Part shown: positions 24,093-35,565 of the stretch, one piece after another
Numbering within the stretch: the first letter of the stretch is position 1
How the letters are laid out: every line of letters begins with the position of its first letter
NCBI GenBank assembly: GCA_018466975.1
Contig: CM031553.1
Coordinates: 372,001-436,000, forward strand
Direction: 5' to 3'
DNA: 64,000 nucleotides
From: Sparassis latifolia
Lineage: Eukaryota; Basidiomycota; Agaricomycetes; Polyporales; Sparassidaceae
Notes under the pieces: generated by a model
What the model was told of the DNA's origin: nothing
Database searches by the model: none
What the model saw: the letters and a program-made list of their open reading frames with translations, nothing else
Position numbers and translations under genes: made by a program

Positions 24093-26676
24093 GATTCTTC
24101 TCGCGGTCGGGGAACTTGAGAAGTAACAGAAGGTGTTGTGGGGGTTGGGAAGTCGAGTAAGGTTTTGCCCAGTCGGAATCCAAGACAGCGTTGGACAGGT
24201 CAGGAAGGAGACATTCTCCGAGGTTGAGCTGCATCACGGTATAAGTATAGGCTAGCGCGGCGTAGACCGTCCCGGCGTCATCAAGGTCATCAAAGCTCGC
24301 TTGATGCGACTTTTGGCCGGGAACAGCCGCATTGTGAAGAAGAACATGGTCGGACATCGCTTGGCCTCTGACATGAGAACGACTTTGCATTGGGATCATA
24401 CCACAATACTTGGAGTAGGTATGTGACATATAGGTTGGCATGCATAAATTCGCGCGAAAAACCTTATTCATACGTCCAGACCTGGTACCAAAAACATTCA
24501 AAACGAAACCCTAATGTTTGTCTCTAACGTCACAGTTACCAGGTCCAGGCACAACGTATCGATTTGGTGAGTAGAGCACATTTGCGTTTCTAGAAAGGTC
24601 GGTGTGCATAAGCCGAGTCTCCGAGAAACCCGCGAGCGCCCAGCGTCTTCCTCTGCATTTCGATGTGGTTTTCTTTCGAGGTTTCTTCGTGATGAAAACT
24701 TTGTCTGGCAAAGCTGCACTGTCCCCACTTGGTGGCAAATCGAACGTTTATTGCAACGATCCCGCAATCTCAGCTGCATCTAGGCTATCATGCGTTACAT
24801 ACGTACGACTTGCAAATTCTTGCGATTGTCTCTCAATTGATGCGTCGCCTAGATACTGTGAGATACCGCGTTGTACAGGCTTTGGAGTATGTATCACGGT
24901 TCTGAACGGACAGGCGGTACGCTGGAGTTACATCTGTGTCACTCGAGCGTTGTAGAACAGACGGGTGATACCAATCCGTGAAGAGGCAAGTAGATTATAT
25001 ATCTAACAGTGTAACAGAGCGTAATGGCCTCGATTTCTGCGCTACTCGTGGGCGCAGCTGGCCGATGAAACTGGCTTCTAAGAAGACCGGTCACAATTGT
25101 GAACGCGGGCTAATAGTGCCGACCCGGTCTGGATTCGAGGCACATCTCTATGCGCTCTCTTTGCCTTCACCCACCTTCGGCTTGTAAACATGCAGTGCGC
25201 CATCGTCCTGAGGCATGCAGTAGTCGATCATGGCGCGCCGGTGACTGAACAGCCTGTCCCGGTAGGCGCACCCCAGTATCTGGAAAGATTTCGGTGGAAG
25301 TGATACCTTTTCCTATGAAGGTACTCGAGACGGTCGGATCATGGTCCTGCAGCTCGAGCGCTGGATGGTGGTGATCATCGATGATCTCCGACCTACGGCC
25401 TCACTAGCTATAGGAATTATAGATGCCTCTACCAGTACGAATGGTCCCGACTGCGCGCCACGGAGACTTCTCGGAGGTGATTGCAAAGCCTGTTCTTCCA
25501 TTCGTGATGTGTAAGTGCCCTGCAAGACTCAGACAGTTGCATGTCCGCTACCGACCAGTTCTCTCTCCAATGCGATGCAATAGTCTATGGGCGGTTACGC
25601 TGGACAGATGATGGTGGAGAAGATGAACTTGGGGTACTTTGCACTGCCAAATCAACCTTGTGCCGAGTGAGCCCACAGAGCCATCTAGTCTCGTAACCTT
25701 TCTGAGATTTGACCCTTGTTAGGATTTGGTGTGGAGGTCATCAGAATGTCTGGTGACTTTTGTTACTTTTAAGTATGCCAAAAGTATGGACTTGTGATGC
25801 CCTACAATAGTTAGTGACCAAGCTAATAATAACTCAGAGTTGTAGACCAGTTAGAAACTGTTACAATGTCTGCTGAGTATGCCAAAAGTGTAAATTTATA
25901 ATCTAGTTACTAGCTGTACAAAGCCTATGAAGCACTCCAATGAGAATCTACAGAGGCGAAGAGACTTGACGCCACCATGCTTGGCGCCGGAAGATACCTA
26001 AATCACGTACAGACGCCTCTGTGCGAAGGAGACTCTGTGCCACAACGCTCGGAGCTTAGAGACTCGCATATCGACGTGATGCGTTCTTCCGAATCCGTTT
26101 CCAAGACGCCGAGAAGACGCTGCAGGCCCCTGATGCTTCGATTGCTTCGCCGGTGGCTGCGCCGGACGGAGTCAGCATGGAGAGCGGCTAACACAGGTCG
26201 CCGATAAAGAAGGCGCACTATGTGCTCGTTTATTCTTGGGAAGAGATGCAGGTGTTAAGTCGAGAGATCCGAGCTCTCGGAGGCGCTTGAGAATCATGTA
26301 CGCACTGCGTGATTCAACAATGGTGTCCTCATGGGGGCAGTGCTAGGTGCGGTGTGCCAAACGCTTCGCGCCTGCGGCGGACTGGAGCCGGAAAATTATG
26401 CTCGTCAACAATAACTTACGGTTGACGGTATCATTGTGTAACATCAATAGAGACGGTACAGATCAAAGCGAACGGACGGCAGAGCAATGAACACAGCAAG
26501 ACATCTGCATTTTCGCGTACGACTAGAGTGACTCGGAGGTGGGGAAACAGGGTTCACGACGTCCTAAACCTCAGGGATGTACATGCTAGACTCGGGGTCG
26601 GTGAAGGTGCAACCGTCGGTCTGCGCCGGTGGGAATCAAAATAGCATCAGATAAATATTTTGGATAAGGATGGGGA
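24093..26676. other. 2.6-kb inter-paralogue spacer, no recognised gene
   Basis: Two overlapping minus-strand open stretches at 24498-24779 and a plus-strand one at 25977-26207 have no recognisable domain. A short direct repeat, gagtatgccaaaagt or similar, occurs at about 25773 and 25878 in AT-rich sequence. I cannot assign a function to anything here. Confidence 0.35.
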
Positions 26677-28850
26677 TCATACCTTGTTGTCCTCCGGCGG
26701 GTAGCGGCTGTCCGTCGTTGTGGTCGTCACGACGTGCACGACGGGTGTGATCTACGGTTGTGTCAGTGCACTGATCCCGAGAAGGGAACAGGAGAATGGG
26801 GGCGCACCGTGTCGGTCTTGCCCCCGTGCATCGCATTCATCGAGAACTGCCCGCTCTGGTGCGTGCCCCCCACGCGTGCAGCGAGGGACATCGACAGCGT
26901 CGAATCCTCAACGCCACAGCCGCGAGTCGCACGCCGCGCGTTGAGCCTGCATGCCACATGGTCAGATATCAGAAGCAGCAACAGAGTGGCACCAGATGCG
27001 ACGAGACGCACGTCGCGAGGAGCGCGTTGATGTACACTGTGCGAGGGTCAGCGGGGAACAAGGGGCATAGAAGACGGAGACGCACGCTTGCTCAAGGTGA
27101 GGTAGATGGAAAAATAGATCATGTCGTGCGGGATGGAAACGAACTGCATCTCTGCGCGTGAGCTCGGCCCTGGGGAAGGTCGGTGAGTTGCGTACCGTGA
27201 TGATGACGACGATCCCAACAACGCTACCAGCAAGGCACGGGTCAGGGGACACACGGACTGTATATGCGGTGACAAGCGTACCTCGTCAGAAGGCCAGTGT
27301 TTACGGTGTAGAAGACGATACGGTTGACGATCTGCGTAGTGCGGGATGAGCGGGATGAGCGGGAAACGTGTAAATTGAGAGGTGACGCATACTGTGTCCG
27401 TGCTAATGCGCGTTACCGGGATCAAAATCAGTCTGTGCTATTCTCAACGCAGTCAGAATACATACGAGCTGGTCGCCGAAATTCGCGAAACAGAGTGCTG
27501 TCAGATACTTGGCGCAAATGGGCTGGGTATATGCATATGCTTACACGTTGAATCCTGTCTTGTGGCCGCGCAGTAAGTACACGAGCGAGGCCGTGATGAG
27601 TACGTCCGCAGCAGTACCCGCGCCCAATGACAGCCCGACGATCGGCTGCCAAAAGGGAAGTGAGGGCGCAATGGGAAATTTGAGAAGGGGAACTGTGTCA
27701 GCACGCGTACGGGCGACAAAGGGGAATACAACTGACCCCGCATGCTTTCGGGAAGAGGGCGATGTACTTGAGTTGGAAGCTGGAGAGCGCGTGAGTGGGT
27801 GTGGGTGTGGAGTGAGAAAGGTACTGACAATTTCACTGCGTTCACTGGGTAATCGCGGTCTATTTAGTCGAGGGATCTATGGACTACTGGGTTACGCACC
27901 GATGCCGACCACTATCGCGAAGGAGTGTCATTAGCTGCAGAACAGACGGAAGGATGAGCGGCTGCAACCACGCACCCAATCTCACGATAGCGAGAATGAT
28001 CTGAACTGCATGTTAGAGAATGAATGTGGTGGCAGATCAGGTCGTGACATACAATGGTGATGGTAAGGAACCAGTTGCGATTGCTCACTACCGAATTGAT
28101 AAGCCTCGCTGAAGAGGTCAGCGCAGGAAAGACGTACAGATGAAGACTCGACGTGCATAGAAGCTATCGAATCGGGGTGAACAATGGAACGGCAGGGAGA
28201 GGCCCGAAACTTACCTTTGCACGATCAGAGTGATGAGGCCCTTTCGACTCGGAGGTCAGCTGGTGTGCTGGTTATCCAACTGCATACTCACCGTTAGGAT
28301 GACAGTTATCTGCGCCCAGACAACATTCAATGAGCCACAGCAAATCTGCAAAAATGCAGACTCACGTTTAGACTCCTGGGCAAAACGTGAGAACGGGGCG
28401 AGAGTTAGTTCCATGACGAACAACTCACCAAACGACAATCCCCAGAGCCTCTGGATTATCGAAGTTAAGGATCAGCCAGTGATACATCATGTGCCACGCG
28501 AGTGTTATGTGGCCGGTATCGAATATACTAAGAGCACATCCTAATCAGCAGTAAACGGTGCTACTTGAGGCGTACGCACAGCAGTACCCAGACCTAGAGA
28601 TTGTCAACCAAAGTAGCTCTGGCAAAGGTGTCAGGCTTACTTACTGTCGCATGAATGAGCCTGGGATCGTTTGGGAACGCGGTGAAGTATACGTATGTCT
28701 GCATGAGAGTGATCCCAAAAGCGCTTTGGAGACAAGGTAAGTTCCAATCGCCAAAATTCAGAAAAGCAGACCGTACACCGAGGCAATGAAAGTGCCCATC
28801 AAGAGAGCGCCATCCGTTACCCCGATGTTTGAGGGAGCATTACTCGACAT
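26677..28850 (-). CDS. DUF6534 multi-pass membrane protein (copy 2)
   Basis: Tandem paralogue of 21945-24092. The start MSSNAPSNIGVTDGALLMGTFIAS is at 28850. A phase-2 intron (donor GTACGG) joins VAFGITLMQTYVYFTAFPNDPR. Later exons give HITLAWHMMYHWLILNFDNPEAL (about 28470), NRIVFYTVNTGLLT (about 27310), LVALLGIVVIIT (about 27200), SIPHDMIYFSIYLTLSK (about 27120) and YINALLATLNARRATRG. The tail contains GVEDSTLSMSLAARVGG and ends in HVVTTTTTDSRYPPEDNK. The same tail phrase (VVHVVTTT) is present in copy 1. Exon boundaries are approximate. Function and ligand are unknown. Confidence 0.68.
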
Positions 28851-30791
28851 GGTAGCGTCGGTATGACAGTGTTAGCCTGCCGGAAGTATAAGCCAAGGGG
28901 AATGTCTCGTGTACTATTGAGCTGCGATATGACGGAGACAGACACGGGGTATGAAAGACCTGCGGAAGAGACGATGTGTGGGGCTATATAAGGACGCTTG
29001 AATGCGGTTACGGAAAGAAGACGCGCAAGCGACGCCAGAGAAATGCAAGAAGATTTCTTCCGGTTACGACATCGTCAAACTGATTTCCTTGAGACTGCTG
29101 TGAAGTGAATCGCTCGAGTTAATTCGGCCTGTGGTTGGGTGGAAGTGGTCAGTTTGAAGATAACTGGTCTCTCGTAGTTCGAGCATCGCAAATTAATGTG
29201 AAGATTTCCTGGCCGCGCTGCCATCACAATCCGGGGGAACACCGCACCAGTAGTACGCATCGTGGTGTCAACTTGAGATCAAGATCCGTATGATCACAGC
29301 GGGCGCTCGTACAGGGCGCTTGGTCCAATTCACTCGCGGTGCACCCCGGTCGTCGGAAAGAGCTGATAGTATCGATGCAGCTGCGATCGGGCAGTGCTTG
29401 AACACCTGTCGGACGTTATGCTGTACATTGTGGGTACCACCTTGGGTTGGCAGACAACGATGGGCTGGGAGAGCGGATGCAGCTCGTTGGTCCAAATATT
29501 TGGATGTCCGCGTCGACCGTCCCTTCGGTAACCATTCCATACATAAGTATATGGAATTCGGCGGTTTCAGATCTCATGACATGATTTTCCGTTATACACT
29601 CCCGCGCGCCTTCAACAACGCAAGGCTGCCGTTCAACGTTCAACTTTAGACATTTGCATCCGCGCTCTCCTGAACCTCAGCACTGAGGCCTGAGCTATTA
29701 GCCTTTGCTTGGGTGAGTCTCGCGGATGATTCATTGAAGTGGTCCAACTGGCTCATAAAAATAGCAACACCTTCTCTTCGCAGTGATAGGCAAGTCGCGG
29801 TAGCTTGGATAGTGGGAGGTATCACTGTCCTTTGAGGTTCCGTTGATATGGTGCTGTCTACGAACTCCACTTGTGCATTCGTTTTGACAACCATCTGGGG
29901 TACGTAAAGATACAAGCTCGCGTCATCACAGGCCTAGCCAGCAACGACTATCATCGAAGTGGAACTTAGTCTGATACATCTGTCGGTTGTCGTCCTCTAA
30001 GACGGCACAGCTATTGACTTCGGTGTTCATATTCTCATTTTATAAGTAGTGGCGAACAGCTTGCTGCGCCACAAGGCTTCTGCAATTTCCATCTTCTCTC
30101 TGTCATACGGAGGTCACTGGTCAGCTCTTTCACACGGCCGGTTACTCAGCATCCGACGTACTAGCAACAAATGACGGAGAAGACCAAACCCGGCTGTAAC
30201 TGAGGTCACATGCCGTCGTGTCCTTTAAGCATCCCTGGGACTCGCTATTGAATGTGCTGGTGAGTCCTGTGCTCGAATCACCAATCCATGATTTCCATCA
30301 AACAGGAGGAGTAAAGAATGCAGGAAGGTATGGCCCTCACGCTTGTCCGCCCAATTGTCTTTCGTGCGTACTCGCACACCTTCATTTCCAGAGAGCTCGC
30401 CATATGGTACTTCCTTCCAGCGCACGTATCCATATCTCATCAAGTCTTCCTTCGGATGTCATTATGATCAAGACTGCGGACAGTGATTATCCCCTTCATC
30501 CGCAGTGTCAGTCTTGCAAAGCTTGCGCTTATCCCGGTCTCATATTTCCTCCCTATTGGCCAGCACAAGACGTGTATTGCCTCCAAATTGACCCGTTCTC
30601 TGTTTTGCAGTCAAAGAGCCTTATGTCCCGGGTAGCGTGTGGAGAGTATATCATTCTTCCGTCTTAATGGAAGCATACACTGCTGTTCCCGTCAGAGTCA
30701 CATTGCCCAGCGTTCAGAAAATTTTGGGAACCTGGCCCCGCGGCAGGCGTACAAATGGGCCTTTGCGTCCACAGCGGATTGGTGTCGCAGC
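28851..30791. other. No recognised gene
   Basis: About 1.9 kb upstream of both DUF6534 copy 2 and the transporter. A minus-strand open stretch at 29646-29915 and a plus-strand one at 29290-29649 have no recognisable domain. This is the shared divergent promoter region of the two genes. Confidence 0.4.
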
Positions 30792-32934
30792 ATGGCGTTC
30801 CTCCGAGAGACCCTCTTCATTCTCTCCGTCTGCGGTGTGACGATACTGAACGTCCGTCCTTTGAATGCTTCCCTTCCTTCCCGGTTCCATACTGAGTCTG
30901 CCTCACTGCAGATCTTCGTGAATGGGGCTCTTATAATAGCGCTGCCCACGCTGGGGAAGGCTCTGCAATTCAAAGAATCCGAGCTGCAGTGGCCGCTGAA
31001 CGTCTATGCGTGTGTGCCGTCTCCTCGTTCTGCCTTCCCCCGGTCAGGACGGGCGCTGATGTGGTTCCCGATAACAGTTTGTCCTACGGGAGCCTTCTCC
31101 TTCTCTTCGGGCGGATTGCGGATGTGGTGGGAAGCAAGAAGATGTTCCTCATCGGAACAGGCTTCTTTGCCGTGTGGTTCGCCCACGCTCTCCGTTTTCC
31201 CCTCCCATCTTGCTGACGGGTGCCCCAGGAGCATCGCCACGGCGCTGGCCCCGAACAAGGTTGCTCTTATCATCTTCGTGGCCCTGACGGGCGTCGGTGC
31301 CGCTGCGAACACGCCTACAGGTGACCGTAGCTGAGTCGCCCCGGTCTGGTTGGAGGCTGACCAGGGACACACCAGGTATCGGCATCTTCGCGTCACACTT
31401 TGAGTCGGGCTCTGCTACGAAGAACAGAGCTATCGCGGCACTGGGCGCCGGGCAGGCGATTGGATACATCGTCGGTCTTATCGGCGGTGCGTGCGCCGTC
31501 CGCTAGATCGTGCTTCCATGATATCTAACGGACCTATCTGGTTCTGGGTGCAGGCGGGATTCTCTGCCAGAAGGCGTCGCTGTGGCGGGTGATATTCTAC
31601 ATCCAGGGCGGTCTCGCGGCGACGTTCTTCGTACTGGGCGTGCTCACCATCCCGCCGGACCCTGCGCGAGCACGGTACACGAAGGGCATCGATTGGGTCG
31701 GCGCATGCTTGAGCGTGTCGGGCTTTGGGCTGCTCACCTTCGTGCTTTCGTGAGCGTTATGGACTGTACTACAGTACCTAGTTGTGCGACACCCGTTTCT
31801 GACGTCGCCTTCAGGGAGTCCACGGCGGTATCTAGAGGATGGCGCACGCCGTGGGTGCCTGCGCTGCTTGTAGTGTCGCTCGTGGTCCTGCTGCTGTTCA
31901 TTGCATGGGAGGCACACCGCGAGCGGGCGGACAGGTCCGTGATCATGCCCGTGAGCATCTGGACGAAGCGCGGGACGAAGATGGCGCCGATGATCGGCAT
32001 GGTCTTCCTCGCCTGGTACGTGCCCCGCCCTCTGCGCCGAGCCCTGCTGATGCTGATGCTGCGCGCACAGGGGCGGCTACAACGCGACGAGCTACTTCGT
32101 CACGCTGTACTTCCAGCAGGTGCAGGGCCTCGACCCGCTGCGGACGTCGCTCGAGATCCTCCCGTCCGCCATCGCCGCGTTCGCCGCGAACGCCGTCACG
32201 GGCTGGCTGCTCTCGCGCGTGCGCGGGGACGTCCTCATCGCCGGCGGGCTCCTCGTCAGCATGGTACACCCCCTTCTTCTCATCTCCCGCGTGCGGTCGC
32301 TGACACCGAATTGGGAGCAGGCCGCGCCGCTGGTGTTTGCGCTGCAGGACATGCACGCGGGCTATTGGGCGTCGGGCTTCCTCGTGATGGTGTGCGTCAG
32401 CTGGACGGACGTGGCGTACACGGTGGGCAACCTCCAGATCAGCATCGCATTCGGCGCGGACTCGCAGGGCCTCGCGGGGGGCATATTTAACGTTGCGACG
32501 CGGGTGAGTGCCCTGTCCTCTACCGCTTCCGATGAGTCTCGAGTCTCGAGGGACTTACCTCTGCACGACAGCTCGGGACGTCCCTCGCGCTCGCGCTCTC
32601 CTCGAGCATCGCGACCGCGGTGTCGGATGCGTACGCCGCGCGCCACCCTGCGCTCTCGGGCGGTGCGCCCGCGGTGCTGGAGCGCGGATTTCGCGCGGCG
32701 GGGTGGTTCGCGTTCGCGCTCGCCGCGGAGAGCTTCGTGATCTGCATCGTGTTTCTGCGGGGCGTGGGCGTCGTTGGGCGTCCGCCCAAGGAGGGGACGT
32801 CGAGTCCTGCGACCGAGGCGGAGGGCGTGTTTGAGGGCGCAGGGAAGATGCTCATGGGCCGCGGCGGTGAGATGCTTTCGGAGAAGGCGAGCGAGGGTGC
32901 GATGGTGAGTGAAGTGCAGTTTGGGGTGGTGTAG
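30792..32934 (+). CDS. MFS transporter, DHA2/14-TM drug:H+ antiporter type
   Basis: Plasma-membrane or vacuolar multidrug-type exporter. Exon 1 encodes MAFLRETLFILSVCGVTILN. After a short intron come IFVNGALIIALPTLGKALQ and WPLNVYA. Later exons give the cytoplasmic-loop motif GRIADVVGSKKMFLIGTGFF, GVGAAANTPTGIGIFASHF and AIAALGAGQAIGYIVGLIGGG (an antiporter motif-C region). These are followed by QKASLWRVIFYIQGGLAATFF, FLAWGGYNATSYFVTLYFQQVQG, SFLVMVCVSW-type helices and QGLAGGIFNVATRLGTSLALALSS. The end is SEVQFGVV at 32934. About eight short introns are needed and it looks intact. The 3' half is GC-rich compared with the surrounding TE sequence. A LINE fragment starts about 30 bp beyond the stop. 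Confidence 0.8.
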
Positions 32935-32966
32935 AGGATGGCCGTGGCCGCGGGAGATGTTTGCAG

Positions 32967-33498
32967 ATGGTCTTGCGAGTCGGCGGAACTGTTGGACCCA
33001 TGTAGTGCCTTTGGCAAGCACTCCTGCCACCTGCTCGTGAAAGCGGAGGCATCGATCAATGATTGTGCCTAAGAGCTTGTGTGACTCAACCAGTTTGATA
33101 GAGGCTGTATGCAGTTTGAGTGTCAGACCAAGCTCATGTGGTGACATGGACATGTTGAGCAGGCTGAACTTCTCCAGGGAGAACTCTGAGTGGTGTGCAG
33201 TTGACCATGCCATTGCACCACATTCGTCATCCATGTAGCTGTGGAGGATCTCATGAGTTTCTTCAAAGTACTTAAAGGTAGCTATAATGGCCGCATCATC
33301 AATGTATTCAAGGGCGAGTGATTGTGGGATTCTGTAGGCAACCTCAAAGAGGTCAGAGTTATAAAATTCATAGAGGATGATGGAGAGGGGGCAGCCTTGA
33401 TTGATGCCATTGATGATCTTGAAGAGGGCTGATCTAAAGTCATCGAAGAGAATTCTGGTGTGCTGGCCTTCAAGGCACCACTTCAGCCAGTTCATCAT
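32967..33498 (-). pseudogene. LINE-type reverse transcriptase fragment
   Basis: About 177 codons of RT palm: MNWLKWCLEG, then NGINQGCPLSIILYEFYNSDLF, then the catalytic box EYIDDAAIIA (the YIDD form of FADD), followed by FSLEKFSLLN and HKLLGTIIDRCLRFHEQV. Both ends are truncated: there is no endonuclease, fingers or RNase H. The frame stays open to 32362 across the antisense of the transporter's 3' exons, but that is chance. It is a relic of a non-LTR retrotransposon. Confidence 0.8.
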
Positions 33499-34086
33499 TG
33501 TCAGTTATAAAGGATAATCATTAGTGCTTATAAGTTACAATTAAGGCTGAAACCTGGGTTTAATAAGCAGGTCATGTATAAGGATAATCTACCGAGATTA
33601 TCCTTGGATTATCTCAAACCACTTAGGGTGCTTTAACCCTCCTAACATGCTGTGCATAGTAGGATTAGACATGGATAATCCTATGATTATCTGCTATACA
33701 TGATCCCTCAACTTGTAAAAGAGAATGATAATCCAAGAGATCATCCTCTTGTATAATCTCCACTAATGTAACTAACACAACTCATACCAGCAGATTATCC
33801 ACTGTTAAACATCATAAGAATTGAAGGAAGATGAGCAGGTGTTGTAAGAGATTATCTAAGGATTATCCTATATAAATAGCATAGGGATCAATCAAGGATG
33901 AGTGGGGGTTTGTAAAGGATTATCTAAGGATTATCCTGTATAAATAGCATAGGGATCAACAAAGGATGAGTGAGGGTTTGTAAGGGATTATCTAAGGATT
34001 ATCCTGTATAAATAGCATAGGGACACTAGTGGTTCCCTTCATTGTAATACAATAACCCACATACCTGGTAAAGCCATTGTGTATAA
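33499..34086. repeat. AT-rich block with ggattatc motifs and about 70-bp tandem units
   Basis: Multiple copies of ggataatc/gattatcc occur in both orientations at 33530-33760. Three units of about 68-75 bp follow (about 33848-34022). Each has the order gattatctaaggattatcc, tataaatagcataggga and gatgagtg..gtttgtaa. Together they could fold on themselves. This looks like the end of an unidentified repeat or a foldback element. No coding is seen. Confidence 0.65.
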
Positions 34087-34310
34087 CATCAGCAAAACCC
34101 AACTTTTACTTAAAAGGGCACTTAAATGACTTAAATGGACTTATAATCCTTATTTAAGGATATAAGGTCAAAAAGGGGCCCAATGCATATTACATGTGTG
34201 TCTGAAATCGGACTTATTGACACTTATTTGAAGACTTATTGCCTTAAATAAGGGTTGTAAGACCAAAAAGTCAAAATAGCTCTGTAAGAAAAAGTTGGGT
34301 TTTGCTGATG
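34087..34310. mobile_element. MITE family B, copy 1 (224 bp)
   Basis: It starts CATCAGCAAAACCCAACTTT and ends with the near-complement, AAAGTTGGGTTTTGCTGATG. The TIRs are about 26 bp, and internal TTAAATAAGG and CAAAAAG motifs are shared with the copy at 44464-44678. The flanking dinucleotides are AA/AA. It is non-coding. Confidence 0.8.
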
Positions 34311-34800
34311 AAGTCCCCCAGAGTTATAACAGCATTGTCATTGCTGTCAATCATTGTTAAATCACTGGCAACTGTTGTCAAATGCTAGTCACATGCTTCC
34401 AGGACTGTTGTAATTCCTGTCAAAGCCATTGTCAAATGAGGTTGCCACTGCTGGATTGGCTGACCACTTTCATATACAGTTGCCAAATACAGAACATGCC
34501 AATCTCAGATAGTTGTCGCCAGATCTCCATATAACAAAGCCTTTCAAATTAGGAATGTCTCTGAAAACAATTGTATTTCTCAAATGTTCTGCACATTGCC
34601 AGCCAAACTAATGAAACTACTGTAAGAAAATAGAAAGAGTGACAATATTAGAAGCTTTGAGGGTCAGAAGAAGGGTAATTAGGAAACTGGTAGCAGTCAA
34701 GCTAATTAAAATGGAGAATTGGCGAGAAAAAGTGTCGAATAGGGAGGGAGCGTCAAATAGGAAATGTCAAATAGGGAGCATCAAATAGGGAACATCAAAT
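34311..34800. repeat. AT-rich intergenic with short tandem array
   Basis: At 34734-34815 a unit of about 15 bp, tcaaatagggagca, is repeated about five times with variation. The rest shows nothing recognisable. Confidence 0.55.
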
Positions 34801-35565
34801 AGGGAGCATCAAATAGTAAAGTGAAACTATGTATACCAGGGCATGTAGAGACTCGCAGCAGAGATGCACAGGAGATCAGTGGCTTGTCTTACACCATTTC
34901 TTCGCACCAACTGTGGTAGGTGACTCCACTGCTCGCTTTGTCCCAGCGCCGGCATAATATCTTCAAGACATCACACTGAGCACCCAGATCATGTCATCAA
35001 CGGCTGTGCAGATGCCCACTCTGTCAGTCTGGGACTGGGCCATGGCCATCCACTATGAGAGAGAAACCACAGTCAAAAACAAACCATTGCAGCCACCACG
35101 CTCAAGCTTCATCCAGTTGAGAGTCTCCAGAGTCATAGGGCGAATGAAAGGCCAGTCACTTGATGAGGACTGAGCAGGGGGTTGGAGATTCCTCCACCAA
35201 GTCTTTCAAGTATGCTCAAATGGGCATGCAATGCATGGAACTGGTGTCTTATACTTGTGACCACAGCCAATCCACTGCTTCATTTCCTCTGGTCTCCCCT
35301 TGGTGCTAAGCCAATTCAACCGATCTTGCCCCTCCGGATAGCCAAGGTGATGCTCAAATTTGAGCCAAGCCTCCACAAGCTCAACCCAAGAACCTAGGGG
35401 AGGGAGACTAATGAAATAATCGTGGGCTTCTTGAATCCACCTGACCAATTCAGATGCAGAAGTGTCATCGTCAACAGATGTGGTCTTCTCCGATGCAGCA
35501 AGGGCCACCTGCAGTTCTGCTTGAACCATCAGAGTAGCAGGCATGGAGACAGCAGGTGAGGTCAT
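34801..35565 (-). pseudogene. Agaricomycete conserved hypothetical protein, fragment
   Basis: The minus-strand frame 35565-35206 begins MTSPAVSMPATLMVQAEL. It contains SWVELVEAWLKFEHHLGYPEG, LSTKGRPEEMKQWIGCGHKY and CIACPFEHT. The sequence then continues in other frames (to about 34950) with WWRNLQPP, DWPFIRPM, NWMKLERGGCNGLFLTVVSLSWWM and DDMIWVLS. From memory this order occurs in a family of hypothetical proteins repeated many times in mushroom genomes. Function is unknown. A stop (near 35206) and frame changes suggest a relic. Confidence 0.5.

Noticed and set aside
28740..28800. Apparent one-base frameshift after the first exon of both DUF6534 genes
   Set aside because: A phase-2 donor (GTACG) two bases earlier solves both genes in the same way.
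32362..32966. Extension of the LINE RT frame to a 378-codon ORF
   Set aside because: The extra codons are antisense to the transporter's coding exons and contain no RT motifs.
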